This document shows, in pieces, positions 38,291-49,952 of a stretch of 64,000 bases of DNA. The DNA is taken from assembly GCA_004154925.1 (NCBI GenBank), contig QJNS01000001.1:930001-994000 (forward strand). The letters are read 5' to 3'. The notes under the pieces were generated by a model, which ran no database searches, had not been told where the DNA came from, and saw only the letters and a program-made list of their open reading frames with translations. The first letter of the stretch is position 1; each line of letters opens with the position of its first letter. Origin of the DNA: Monosporascus cannonballus (taxonomy: Eukaryota > Ascomycota > Sordariomycetes > Xylariales). The position numbers were made by a program, and so were the translations under genes.

Positions 38291-38864
38291 CTCGATCCAG
38301 ATAGACACATTCTCCGCCTCGCAGCAAAGCCTTGGGTTCTAGGTGATATCCGTGATGGTATGATTCCTTTGTTGCGCCTTTGTAATGCAGCAAGCCTTTA
38401 TCTAGACCGCTCTTTTCTCCTGCTTGTGGACCAAAACAAGGTCGATTGTTCAAGGTGGTTCAAAGGCACCTCCCTTGTCTATCACCGCCTTACAAGCTGC
38501 GCGTTCCATGTAGCGGATAAAGACGGCCCATAAAGGGGACAATGGATAAAGAGCTTTGTCGGCAGCTTCTTTCCCGGTGAAGAAAATAATAACATCGACG
38601 AGTCGCACAGAAAATTAGACCGCAGGCTGTTCTTCGTCACGTCCATTTTCCTCACTCCCACGCACCCTTATTCAACAAGAAAAGTATCCGAGGGCGGGCT
38701 TCAAACCAGATCTCTCTCATTCTAGCAGCTAGTTTATGCGAACCGTTATCGGCTCCATCCAAGCCGCACCCGCTTCCAGAGCTACACAGGTAGCTAGCTG
38801 GTTACCAACTTACCTACTTAACCTTCATCTACCTCCCGGGAAAGAAGAAAAAAAGCGGAACAGT
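38291..38864. other. intergenic
   Basis: No gene seen. The frame upstream of 38865 is open back to an ATG at 38736, so translation of the next gene could start there. Confidence 0.4.
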
Positions 38865-39546
38865 ATGTGTACGGGCGTGTGCTGGAACGTGCGATGCCGC
38901 AACTACAACAACAACCGGGCCAGCGCCGGAAGCTGCCGCAGTATTATCTTCAAGGACCGCCACGCGGTGCCGGGCTTCACGTGCCGCATGGCGCGCGCAC
39001 GCGGTCGCCGCGGCCTCTGCCGTACAGGCGTCGAGTGGTCCCATTACGACCGCGTGTCCCCCCACGAGGCGTGCGCGCTCTGCGAACTCGGCCCGCTCAT
39101 CTTCGGGGGCGGGCTCACCGCCGAGACCTGCGACGAGGCCGCGAGGGAGGAGCCGGCTGCTGATTTTTCGGGGTGTGGGAGTAGTGATTCAGAGGGTGGC
39201 GATGACGGTGCCGTGGATGATGAGGAAGACGACGTGGTAGAGGATGAGGGTAATGATGCGGATAGTGATGATGAAGACGATTGGGATGAGGGCGCTTCGC
39301 TTGAGAGCGAGGAGGACAGCGAAGAAGAAGATGATGATGATGACGAGGATGACGATGACGATGACGATGGTGGAGAGGATGGCGGCGCTGGGCTGAAGGT
39401 AAGTCCTTAAGCGATCAATTCCGTTTCTGGAGATCTTCTCACTGTTATACGTATGTAAACCGCCACCTTTATTTTTATTTATATCTGTACTAATTATTTA
39501 GACGTATCTCCTAGCGATTTCAACAAGATCGAAAGAGGAAGAGTGA
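38865..39546 (+). CDS. Cys-rich protein with long acidic tail, function unknown
   Basis: Exon 1, 38865-39398, ends at a GTAAGT donor and joins 39502-39546 in phase, giving 192 aa and ending RSKEEE. The N-terminal 80 residues hold nine Cys (MCTGVCWNVRC, then single Cys and a final CALC) and several Arg/His, which could bind zinc; no named family is recognised. The C-terminal half is almost wholly Asp/Glu (DDDDEDDDDDDD), encoded by a GAT/GAC-rich microsatellite-like run. An upstream in-frame ATG at 38736 would add 43 residues, but MCTGVC at 38865 is the more natural start. The acceptor at 39501 also opens the frame of the next gene, one base out of phase, so the true relation of the two is uncertain. 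Confidence 0.5.
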
Positions 39547-40217
39547 TCCGTAGGCGTAAAATTCGTTTTCGCCGCTATCATGCCAACTCGCACATCCTCA
39601 TCGTCACGATCCCAACCGGCCTTTACGAAACTCTCTATCTCGGACTTTTCTCTCGATATTATGGGCACCTTGTCCGAAGGGGTGAAGACATGGCTTGGAC
39701 ACCCAAAGGCGCCGCTACATTTCGAGCAACGGATGATCCTGGAGGGGATTGTGGAGATGGTGGCTCTACCGGTGGCCCGATACTGGAACGTTTGGGACCC
39801 AGTTCATGGCCAACGTTAGTTATCGAAGCTGGTGATTCAGAATCGTTAGAAGAGCTACACGTGGATATGCGGTGGTGGTTTTCTACGTCGAATCACGACG
39901 TTAAGATCATAAGACTCGCCAAGTTCGATCACAGGCAACGCGAGATCATCTTAGAGAAATGGGAGGCGGCGGCGGCGGCTCGACCAGGAGCTACGACAAC
40001 CAGACGGGCGGCGGCGCTCCAACCGGTATTACGGCAGAGGATTACTATCAGCCGCAACCAAGCAACGGATCCCGTATCATGCAATATCACTGGGGGGGCA
40101 TTGGTGTTAGGGTTCAGGCTTCTTCGAGATCCGGGTCCACAGGAGGGGGATTGTATAATCAGTATTCCGGACTTGCAGTGGTATGCGGAGAGAGTCTGGA
40201 GCCAACTTCGAGATTAA
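39502..40217 (+). CDS. member of a fungal family of unknown function, 5' end unresolved
   Basis: An open frame from the acceptor at 39501 (starting DVSPSDFNKIERGRV) to the stop at 40217 encodes about 238 residues. It contains RRRKIRFRRYH, ILIVTIPTGLYETL, GDGGSTGGP, SWPTLVIEAGDSESLEEL, MRWWFSTSNHDVKIIRLAKF and GALVLGFRLL. This order of motifs recurs in an expanded, uncharacterised protein family of Aspergillus and related moulds (from memory). The V-I-E-A-G, then W, then V-K-I-x-x-L-A-K spacing is reminiscent of PD-(D/E)XK/Uma2-like nucleases, but that is inference. The first in-frame ATG is only near 39690, so the start must be in an upstream exon or has been lost. No internal stop. Confidence 0.6.
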
Positions 40218-41210
40218 ACAAGGAGGTCTAAGAGCTCGACAGTGACTCTGCTTCTAGCTACCTGCTTTATCTTGTAATTGGGCATGGTTTCTCATATGCG
40301 GTCTTTTGGCGTTTGCCAGGAAGTCTTTGCCAAGGCCGTAGGGCTGAAGCTACCTAGGTACCCTAGCTGGCTCTGGACAAAATGGTTGGGGCCAGCCTAA
40401 ATGATGTGCGGCGGTTAAATTTATAAAAAATCGAATAATCTATATCCGACTAACTAGGAACCTTGTTTATTCAATCTGAAACACGAAAACGTAGAATTGT
40501 TCAACTTTATTCATTTCTGAATTACTTACTAGAGGCGGCCCAATTATTTTGTCCAGAGTCTGCCTAGCCACCCAGATGGTTCAATTCAGGGGTCAATAAG
40601 ACGATCCAAGAGGAGATATTGAATCCGATTATTGCAATGCACTGTGGGCTGGTGGGAATATAATCGCTAATAGGTAAAATATAGCAAACCTGATGACTAT
40701 ATCCACTTGGCTGTAATGCTCACAAAGTACGAACATACGAAGATGGGCACGCTCTGTAGCCGTTTTGTCATTGCGCAGCTGCTCCCGACTTACGTAGGTA
40801 CTAGATGTAAGCACAGTAGCTTGTGGTGGCGTTAAGCCCGGGCACTAATAGGTAAGGTCAGCTACCCCGCTAAGTTCGCATACAGTACCCCTCATACATA
40901 GTAAGTGCTTATCCAACTTACCTACGTGCCTATCTATGTAAGGTACTTCAAGGGGGGAGCTCCTTCTTACGACCTAGCTAAGCCCCCCAATCAAGGCAGC
41001 AACTGATGACTACATTGTGACATCGGCTTCCTAGCTCAGTCAGAACTCTCTACATACATACCTACATAACTTTCCCCCGACCGTCCGTTTCTTCACATAC
41101 CTACACTTACAACAACCCCTCTTTCTCATCGAACACCTACTACTTCAAACAGGACAACTGGTCCTCAAATACTGCGTAGCCTTTCTAACTTCCGGAATCC
41201 CGTCGACACC
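40218..41210. other. intergenic, upstream of the PI31 gene
   Basis: No gene seen. The segment is sprinkled with TACCTA/TAGGTA micro-repeats (for example near 40350, 40795, 40920 and 41055), common in intergenic DNA of this kind. The pyrimidine-rich last 120 bp probably hold the PI31 leader. Confidence 0.4.
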
Positions 41211-42395
41211 ATGTTGACAAACCCACTCAGCCCGGCGGCCGTCCTGCAAAGGATGGCCGACGCGCTGCCCACCCACGCCCAGGGAGACACGACGTCCGAC
41301 CTGAGCAGCTCCCACGAGGCCATCGCCCTGTTCACCCACGCCTGCATGGTGGCGCTCGACTTCCGCCTGCTGGGCTTCGACGAGGACAAGATCGAGGAGG
41401 CGCGGTGCCACGAGCTCGCGCCGCGCCTGCCGCCCAACTGGAACGCCTCCTTCAACACGTACGCCTTCGTGTACGCGCACCAGCAGTCGGCGCTGCGGTT
41501 CGTCGTCCGCGTCGACCGCATGGGCGGCAAGGCCGAGATCCGCGGGCTCGCCGTCCAGGACGAGCGCATCGCCCGCCTCGAGATCACCATCCGGGACTTC
41601 GTTTCCAACGCCGCGCTGCCCGTGCGCATCACCCCCGCCAGCGAAAACGACAGCAACGCCGGCGGCGGCCCCGAGGAGGACCGCTCCGACCTGCGGCGCA
41701 AGCTGCGCGACGTCATGATCTCCGACAGCCGCGTCGCCGACCTCGCCTCCCTCATCAAGGTCAACATCGTCCAGAAGCTCCTGCCGTCGCTGCAGAAGGA
41801 AGGCTACGAGGAGGAATCCCCCGACGACCGCGCCGCGCGCGACGACGCCGATGACTTTGCCCGCAGGCCCCCGCGCCAGCCCGCCATGCCTGACCCGCTG
41901 CCACGCCCCGCGCAGCCGTACCCCTTCGACGACCCCCTGAACCCCCCGCCGCCGCGCAACCCCGTCCCCGCGGGCGACTTCCCGCCGCCCGGCTTCGAGG
42001 ACCCGTACGACATCAACCGTCCGCCGCGCGGTAGTGGCGGCATCCCGCAACCCGGGCGCACGCCCTTCGGTAACATCGGCGAGGACGACCTGAACCCGCC
42101 CCCGCTGGGCCCGCACGACCCGCTCCGTCCGGGTGCGGGTAGGTGGGGAGGAGGACTGCCGCGGCCCGGCGGCGGGCGCGGGATGCACCCCACGTTCGAC
42201 GACCCGCTGTTCGGAGGACCGGGAGGAGGTGCCGGCGGCGACGACTTCGACCCCCAGGTGCCGCCGGGCGCGCGGTACGATCCCCTGGGCCCCGGCGGCC
42301 TGCCGAGGCTGGGCGGCCGCGGACCGGGCGGGAACGGGGGCTGGCCGTTCGGTGGCGGTGGTGGTGGCGGTGGATTCGGCGGTGGGATTATTTGA
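41211..42395 (+). CDS. fub1: PI31-type proteasome regulator (Fub1-like)
   Basis: Binds the 20S proteasome and modulates its activity and assembly. A single exon of 394 aa starts MLTNPLSPAAVLQRMADAL. The N-terminal 175 residues form the PI31/FP domain (LFTHACMVALDFRLLGFDED, PPNWNASFNTYAFVYAH, then LRFVVRVDRMGGKAEIRGL). The C-terminal half is Pro/Gly-rich and disordered, with the family's repeated D-P-L blocks (FDDPLN, HDPLRPGAG, FDDPLFGGP, RYDPLGPGG). The C-terminus, GGGII, does not end in the HbYX motif used by some homologues to dock on the proteasome. High GC and uniform coding give long spurious antisense frames. Convergent with kap114. Confidence 0.9.
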   Translation: MLTNPLSPAAVLQRMADALPTHAQGDTTSDLSSSHEAIALFTHACMVALDFRLLGFDEDKIEEARCHELAPRLPPNWNASFNTYAFVYAHQQSALRFVVRVDRMGGKAEIRGLAVQDERIARLEITIRDFVSNAALPVRITPASENDSNAGGGPEEDRSDLRRKLRDVMISDSRVADLASLIKVNIVQKLLPSLQKEGYEEESPDDRAARDDADDFARRPPRQPAMPDPLPRPAQPYPFDDPLNPPPPRNPVPAGDFPPPGFEDPYDINRPPRGSGGIPQPGRTPFGNIGEDDLNPPPLGPHDPLRPGAGRWGGGLPRPGGGRGMHPTFDDPLFGGPGGGAGGDDFDPQVPPGARYDPLGPGGLPRLGGRGPGGNGGWPFGGGGGGGGFGGGII

Positions 42396-43426
42396 TCTAA
42401 ACCCGTCAACCGCTCGTTCGCGGTCGCAGAAAGGAAACAAAAGGGAGTGAGGGATTCGACGAGGAAGAGGGCGGGAAAAGGTGTCCGGCGCTGGGAATGA
42501 ACGGATGTATTCAATAGGACGGGAACGAGACTGTACGATGTTATGACTGAAATGCAAGTTCGGAAAAGGGAGGTTAAGGACTCGAAATTGCTGTATTATA
42601 TGTATCCACGCTTGCATTGAATTTCATTGTCGTTAATTGTACCGATACTAGGGCCAGCATTAGAGGAGTGCGGAGGGAATTGCCGTCGTTCCCTACCGGG
42701 GTGATCTCGAGTGCTTTCGAAGGCTTACTCCTTGACGATCTGGTATTTTCCATGCTTCTAGGACTCTAAATCTTACTACCATCGTTTATTTGCTCTCTAT
42801 TCATGCCCGCCGTCCTTCGCGTGTCCACGTCGAACAAGTTCAGTCACATAGATGAGTAGAAACAAGCCCGACAGGCAGGTCACGAAGTTGTACTTCTCAT
42901 GCGACAAACATGCAAAAGGTGTAATCAATTTTGAGTATTATATCCACCAACGCAAGTCAAAGGCAGGATGGGCTCGAGTCAAGGTCGGAGGCTACCGCTC
43001 CCTTCCTTCTAGCAAACAATGCTTCTTCGCGCTTTCGAGTCCATACTTTATGTACGCATTAAACCATTCATTCCGGCCGCCCACCAGGTGAGTTCAAATT
43101 GCGGGGTGGGAATTAGACACCAAGGGCTGCACAGTCTGTCAGCGATGTCTCATTGCCACGTCGTTCTTCCGTTCGGGGAGCCCACCACCCCGGGTTCGCG
43201 CTTCGGAGGATGGGAAGTGATCTTGATACAAAGCAAGTCCTTGATCAGTGGTTGCCAGTCAAATCAATGCGGGAAGGAAGTCACGCTTCCAACTGATCGA
43301 TGGACCGACCTGGGCCTCTAACCCAGGGGCTCCACAAAGGCTCAACCGCCACAACGTCGTTACTTGGGCCTGAGTCAGCGACTGACGGCTCGCGTGACGG
43401 CGACCGCCGACTGCCGCTTGACCATC
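42396..43426. other. intergenic between convergent PI31 and kap114 genes
   Basis: No gene seen. It should hold the 3' ends of both transcripts. Short frames here (42852-43091, 43019-43321) show no recognisable domain. Confidence 0.4.
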
Positions 43427-46400
43427 CTAGGACTGCTGCTGCGCGTTCGCCATCTGGCTTAGCTTCTCCTTCTCCTCTTCCGTCAGGTTGTTGTACCACT
43501 CGCCGAAGCCGGCCACGTTGTCGCGCGCCGCTTGGACGAAGAACTCGGTGAGGTAGGCCTGCGTCTCGTCGTCCCGGTGGCGCAGGTTGCTCTGGTCGAA
43601 GTAGCCCATCAGGCCGTTCTTAGTGCCCCCGAGGCTAAGGTCCACCGTGTCCGGGTCGTCCTCCCAGCCGTCGTCGTCGTCGTCCTCGTCTGCGAATTCG
43701 GCGACCGCCGCCGCAGCGGCCACGGAGGCGCTCTGCGCGCCCGAAGCCGACAGGAGCTCCTCGATCAGGACTTTTAAGATCTTCAGCGGCGCCGGGATGA
43801 TCGTGTATTGATCTGGGTTTTGCTTAGCACGCGACCTGGTCATTATCCTATCACTCTTCGGCACTATGAGTTCACCCTTAACCATAGTTTGTGCTACACG
43901 GGAATCGTTGAGACTATAGATCTTCGAGAGGGCGATGACACTGTAGATTTGTCAGTATAGAGCCATCATTTAGCATTCTGAGGCTTACTTCTGTCGGATC
44001 TCCTCGTATCCGGCGAAGTTGACCGAGTTCTCCAACCATTTGCTGAGAACCACCTGCAAACCGCTTTGACCATTAATCTCAATGGTGCTGAGGAAGTTGA
44101 CAACATCGTGCGCCCCGACCAGGGATAACCTTGCGAAGACGAGTATGAGAGATTGGATGAAAGGGGCAGCTTCAGCCGTGACCAGGCGGGTGGCAACAGC
44201 CTGGAGCAGCTGAGGCAAGAATGGACCGAGCCGTTCGTGGCCGGCCTTTTCAACCAATTCAGCCGCAAGGCCACCGACCTCGGAAGCAGCGTTATCCTCG
44301 ACGTTAGGTCCGAGGAGACGATCAATGATGTGCAGGCAAACCTCCAGCCCAGACCTTCCATTCTCATCGCGGTAATTGAACATTTGCTCATGGTCATGAG
44401 AAAGGAGATATTTCACGGATTCGGCTCCCGGCCGCAAAATCTCGCCTTCGTTACTTTCCATAAGCAACTTGGTCAACCTGGGGAGTGTTGTGGCAACGAA
44501 GCCCTGAGGAAGCGGTTCAGAACCATATTGGGTAAGCGAGGCCATCAGCTCGGTTGCGAACTATAGTAAGACAGCAATCAGTTCTTCCATCATACCATAC
44601 TAGGAGTGGCCGTTATGACGTGGAAGCATAGGGAGACGTACAGTGACCAACGGGTCATCCGAGGTGACGTTAGCTACGTCGAATGCGCCGGTTAATGAAG
44701 GCAACACTTTTTCGCACAGAGCTTGATACGATGCGGGGTCTGGCATCCTCTGGACGAGATCCTCGAAGGCTTCACAGATCATCATCGTCACCTATTGGAA
44801 GGACTTATTTTAGCAGGATTCTTTGACAAGAGTATGAGGGGGGCAAGAAGCCGGGGCTGACGTGGAAACTTGGCCGATGGGTCATATGGTATCTTACCTG
44901 CCAGTTTGTCGCACCATGCTTTGCAATTAAGAAGAGTAAATCTAGAGCGGAGAAATTGTTCGACACGGCGACACTCGTGTCGATGAAGATAGCTGCTCGA
45001 AGGGCCTCCGCTAGTGTCACCAGCAGATCGTCCGCCTCCGCGATATCGGTCATGTCCTTTCCTGATATCCATTGCGAGATAGCATTAACCACCTTGGCCT
45101 GCGTCTCCGGATTGTGACCAGGACTGTTACCCTGGCCGTCGCCCTTTATGTAGCCCTCGACAGCTTTTATGCAAGCTACTTGGACTAGCTCGGACTCCTC
45201 CGCAGTGATAGCTTCGATAGTCCGATCCATCAGTCCCGCGGGCAGGCCACTGCATTGGACGAGCAGCCCCCCGAGCAGATAACCCCTGCCCCTGAGGAGG
45301 GGTCGGTCAGCTTGGTTTATGGAGTAGTTGACCAGTTCGAGATAGGCTTGGGTGATCTCCGGAGACACGGGTTTCCCGCTCTCTATGAAGTCACTGACGA
45401 GCATGTTGAGCAGGTAAAGCGAAGCTTCCTGTTTCCTCCAGGAAGAATCGCTACCCGTGAACAGAGTCTTGGTGTACGCAAAAAGTCCTTCGAGAGCTCT
45501 CTGATTTAACCAGTCGTGGCCCAACTTGATGAGAAGATCTCCGGAAGCCGTTCGGGGCGTGTAGTTGGCACTGACCGAGGTTTCCTCTGCAAGGTACAAA
45601 GACACATCAATGTCCCATAGCTCTTCCTCTTCCCGTGTGATGCGGGCATAGGAGGTGGTGAGCTTCATTGTGTCTAGGACCCAAGGCACCTCGTGCGCGG
45701 AAGCGTGGGCACTGAGCTGGCCCTCGAGCTCTTTCCGGACAGGGGGGGCTTTCAGGCAACCGTTCAAAAAGTCCAGCTCCTCCAGTACGAGGAAATCCAG
45801 CGTATAAGGCAGGCCGTCCGAGTCCTCGAGCCTCCCTTGTGATTCGTTCTCGATGTACATCTGCTCGTATGCCCTCTCGAGGAAGGAAAGTTCCTCCCAG
45901 ACGGCCTGGAAGAAATGGGGTGTCTCCGGGAGCAAGAGCTGAGGAAAGACCATCTTAACAGTAAGTAGGCATTTCACCACCTGCAGCTTGAGGGAGACCA
46001 GGCCATTCCAGATTTCCGGTTGCACGTTCGACTGCGGGTCTGCGTCGGGTAGCCTGTCCTTCAATGTCTGAAGGAAGAAAGGGAACCATCCTTTCAGGGC
46101 CTGGTCAGCAAAAGACTGGACTTCCTCAAGATGTTCATCCTTGATAATATCCATGAGGTTGAAGCATCCTCGGAAAACGGCGATGGCAAGAGCTCGTAGA
46201 ATGGGCTTTCGGTTCTGGTCAAGGGCAACATCATAGACGACCTTAACGATGTCGCGGGCCATAGAGAAGAACTGGTCGTCACTCAGGCTCTCGTCAACCA
46301 GGTCGCCGAGGACCTTGAGAGCGCCGTGAACTTGGCTTTCATTTCCCGTGGGGATCACACCCAGGAGGGTAGGGAGAAGGGTTGGCCAATGGTCCGGAAA

Positions 46401-46835
46401 GTCGACATTGGCAATCTTGCCAACCACGAAACTGGAAGACGGTCCGGGTTAGCAAACATCCAGGCCAAAGATGGGTGTATAAACTAGGTACGCAGAGATC
46501 ACGGACCTGGCAGCAGTCTTAATCTTGCGGTCTTCGACGTTGATTGCAAGCCCTAAAACGGCAGGGCGAATTTGTTCCTTGACGGCATCTGCAACGGGAA
46601 TGGTCGGGCCTTCGTCGCTGTCACCACTCCAGTTGCGCTCGATGAACTGTCTCAAGGAAGAAAGAGCAACCTGGCGAATATCAACTGATACAGAGGAATG
46701 GCCGGCGACGTTGGCGAGCGAGAGGGGATATGCAGGATTCGACTGGGCGTTCTTCAAGTCGAGCTCCGCCTGTTTTCGAGGGCCCTCGGCGGCCAACTGG
46801 GTGTTCGCCAGGACCTGGACGAGCTGGTCCTCCAT
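43427..46835 (-). CDS. kap114: importin-9 / Kap114-type karyopherin beta
   Basis: Nuclear import receptor; family members carry TBP and histones H2A-H2B into the nucleus. Predicted exons 46835-46507, 46431-44898, 44791-44642, 44560-43989 and 43940-43427 join in phase to 1032 aa, the usual size. The importin-beta N-terminal domain is at about aa 20-100 (ARKQAELDLK-like segment written GPRKQAELDLKNAQSNPAYP, then SVDIRQVALSSLRQFIERNW); the remainder is helical HEAT-like repeats. An acidic loop DEDDDDDGWEDD near the C-terminus is the feature seen in Kap114/importin-9, followed by a conserved FFVQAARDNVAGFGEWYNNL ending. All introns are short with good GT-AG sites. No damage seen. Divergent from rev7. 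Confidence 0.92.
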
Positions 46836-47503
46836 ATTGAATGTACCTAATAAGAGTATTCGATCCAGTCACTGATATTTAATACAGCCAATATCTTTAA
46901 AATGTCGCGACGGTGAAACTACCCCGTAGCGTAGGAATCCCGGGCGACGGTCAGGCAAAATGCACAGTATATATGCCGAGTAGGTAAATTTATGTAAAGG
47001 GAAACATCGACATGTGTCTATGCCAAGCCGAGATTCAAAAACCCCGCGACGCCGTTCGATGTGGGTCGCGTTTACTTCGAGGAGGGGCAGCTGCACACTT
47101 ATTCTCTTATGCGTAAATTGATTGTATATGTATGTGCACGCATAGGCGCGTAGTCATTATCCAGTAAAGTAAAATAATGTTATTTCGGGGGCTTGACCCT
47201 CGGATTTCGCGTTCACCTTAATACAACAGATTAAGTCCGAACCAAACATAAGGCAGCCGTAAGACCGTTCAACATTTTAGCTGCAGGCCAATTACGCCTT
47301 ATCTCATGTAAACATTGCCCGGGACGCGCCTGTGGGTTCTTCTGGGAGAAAGCTCATTCGCATAGGTACAAAAAGTACCTACCGTCTTAAGTTACATGTG
47401 ACGCACGACTAAAATGAGCTACAAGCCTATGACGTTGTCCAGGTTCTATAGCTTATACCACCCTGCTTCCATCGCGAAGGAACCTCCCTAACCGCCGAGA
47501 AGG
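46836..47503. other. shared promoter region of kap114 and rev7
   Basis: 668 bp between divergent starts. No gene seen, and no binding site I would name. Confidence 0.5.
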
Positions 47504-48357
47504 ATGCCTCAACCACCGAGCCGACCATCTGAGGGGCCCTCCATCCCCCTGACCCAAGCATCTCACCTTTTGACTTCATTCACCCATTTCCTCACCGTCT
47601 GCATACACAACATTCTTTACTACCGTAACATCTACCCAGCTCAGACCTTCCTGACAAGTCGGGCTTACAATATCCCCGTCCACCAGTCCCGGCATCCGAA
47701 GGTATGCTCCTGGATCCGGGATGCCGTCGACGCAGTCAAGGCGCAGCTGGTGCTGGGGGCCGTGGAGCGCATCGCTGTCGTCATCTACGATGACCAGGTC
47801 AGGGTTATGGAGCGCTGGATGTTTGACGTTGCAAGTTTTCCCGCCTGGACGGGCTTCAAGGAGGGCAGGTTACCGCGGAGAGAAGACGACGAAGGCGGCG
47901 ACGGCCGTGCCGAGGGCGCTGCCGCGGGGACAGGCGGTAATGAGAGCAAGGTGAACTGGTCGAATGTCCACGAGGAGCTGCGCGCCTCGATTAGGAGGCT
48001 CGCCCATGCTGGCGAGAAAATGGCGTCGCTGCCCGAAGGATGCACCTTCACCATTGCAGTAGAGTTGCGAGAGGAAGGGGAGGCTCCTATTGGGGTACGT
48101 ATGACTCTTTGCCCGTCTAGGCTAGCCCTAGCTGACCCATTCTATAGCATCCACAACCTTGGATACCAACGCAGTCAAACCTACAGACTAAGTCCAAGGA
48201 CAGGCCAACATCGGGCGAAGAAGTTGGGGGGGCAAAGACGACGCCGCTCCGTGCAGTAGAAGCAGGTCCCTTGTTCTTCGAGTGTTGGGTAGAGGAGGGC
48301 AAGGCTAAGGTGGAGCAACCATCCTCGGCCATACCGCCAGCTAGTGAAGAGCAATGA
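47504..48357 (+). CDS. rev7: HORMA-domain protein Rev7 (Mad2B)
   Basis: Accessory subunit of translesion DNA polymerase zeta that links Rev3 to Rev1; in animals Rev7 also acts in shieldin. Exons 47504-48094 and 48148-48357 give 266 aa. The HORMA fold starts at about aa 18 (LLTSFTHFLTVCIHNILYYRNIYP), with the DAVKAQLVLGAVERIAVVIYD strand-helix and MERWMFDVASFP. A Gly/Glu-rich insertion lies at about aa 125-150, and the typical ending PLRAVEAGPLFFECWVEEGK is carried by exon 2. The 53-nt intron has a normal donor (GTACGT) and acceptor (CTATAG). Intact. Confidence 0.92.
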
Positions 48358-49225
48358 ATGTGGTCATTCAAATGTTCACGGTTCCGGTTGGATTCGCAGA
48401 TTCTAGACAGTGACACCAATAAAGAGAGTTGTAGGATTGTGTCCCGACTAGAGGCCTCGACATATCAAAGGTTGCGTCTTACGAGCTTCAAAACTCATGA
48501 TCTCGCTGAACGGCCGCCAACCAGGACAGGTTCTGTCCATCCCTATGATACACCGCAAATGCCGTCCGCGTGACACAGTTCCACCTTCCTCCTGAAGTCA
48601 GGGCCCCATTATGTCTAAGATGTTCAGTCAACGTTAGGGGCTAAGCGGTTAAGAACATCTCAATTATTTTACAGTGGAGGCATTATCTAGCTCTCCAGAT
48701 TTATATTGGGGAATTGATCAACGTAGACAGCACGCGGGCCTCCTCTATGGGGTTGAGTCAACCTTCCGTCAAGCATAGAAGGAGCAAGTTCTTCCGACAA
48801 AATTGCAACATTCGGGATATGCTCCGGGTGTGCATGATTACAGTTACTTATGGCAAGTAGAGTTCAACCATCACCCCTTTTTAAGGACATGTGAATGATC
48901 CCAGGTTCTATTACCCTCAACTGAATAAGTTGTTAAGAGTTATAAGCGCCAGAACTTTTCTTACTCGATTCTAGTGCTCCAGCTAATCGATATAAGTCAG
49001 GATGGCTCATCTATTGTGACCATAGCTAGCCCATGAACGAAATCGAGATGCAGAGTTACCGCGCTGTCTATCTATACTGGCAAAGAAACGACATGTGAAC
49101 ATCCGAAGATGCAACGAGTAGACCCAATCAGGCATCGGCTCGGCTTCATGCAGCCGCAGTCAAGCGGCACCGTACGCCGTTGTCCAGGGTCAGTTAGAGC
49201 GTCAGCTGTTCCCTCCACTCGCTCG
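48358..49225. other. intergenic, start of the gene-poor accessory zone
   Basis: No gene seen; composition stays normal. Confidence 0.4.
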
Positions 49226-49572
49226 GGTCGCAGGCGCCCCTCCGCCCACCTCTCGGGGCGGAACACGTTGACGTCGTTGCCTAAGAACTCCTGCCGCCGG
49301 TGCACTACGAAGGTGCTGAACGTCACGACATCGTTCTTCCCCGCGAATAGCTGGGACCGCCACCCCAGGCCAGCGCCGACCGGCAGCAACCTTATCCTAG
49401 TTCGTCATGCGGCTGTTGATGACGATTGGGGGGAAGCACCGGAGGGCTGGGTCGGACCGCTTTTTAGCTGCAGGCATATATGTGTATCCTAAGTATGCGG
49501 GGGACGAGCAGGGATAAGGGCTTCAGGGGCGCCTACTTTCTTGGAGCACATAGCGCAGATAGATCTTCTTAG
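49226..49572 (-). pseudogene. cytochrome P450 fragment
   Basis: Three minus-strand pieces in different frames read as the C-terminal third of a fungal microsomal P450 in the right order: KKIYLRYVLQESRR (helix K with its ExxR) near 49572-49530, CFPPIVINSRMTN near 49440-49400, and LPVGAGLGWRSQLFAGKNDV, VTFSTFVVHRRQEFLGND and FRPERWAEG in one frame down to about 49230. Stops and frame changes separate the pieces. The heme-binding Cys loop that should follow is not found downstream, and no N-terminal half is visible upstream. The LPVG and VVHRR context suggests a CYP52/CYP539-like class. Dead fragment. Confidence 0.7.
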
Positions 49573-49952
49573 TGACGGCTTTGTAGGACGTTGGAGAGGA
49601 ATGAGTTGAAAAATATCGTGAAGTTGGCAATGGAAAGATAACCTACCGATGACAGAAGACTTCCAAAATTTTAGTAAAACAAGACAGACCACCACGAGTT
49701 GGTCTCCACATTGTTTCTTGCAGGACGGTGCCGCGCCGTGTTACCCACCGTCGGCGGTACCCGACACCAAATAATCATGCGTGCAGTACTACGGTCCAAT
49801 CATTCATCAGCTCTAGCCTTTACCATTATTATCTATTCTCTAGCATCACAGGTAACTCAGCTGGGTAGCTCTATCTCAGGACGTGGTTCGTGCACCAAGC
49901 TACATAGTTATTCTTCTCGTCCTAGGGACACGCTAGCCGATCCTTTCCTAAC
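49573..49952. other. intergenic
   Basis: No gene seen. It may contain unrecognisable upstream parts of the P450 relic. Confidence 0.35.

Noticed and set aside
41145..42617. 490-aa minus-strand open frame opposite the PI31 gene (and a 236-aa one at 41804-42514)
   Set aside because: Shadow of a GC-rich coding strand: low-complexity Arg/Ala/Val or Gly/Pro product with no domain, while the plus strand encodes a clear PI31 protein.
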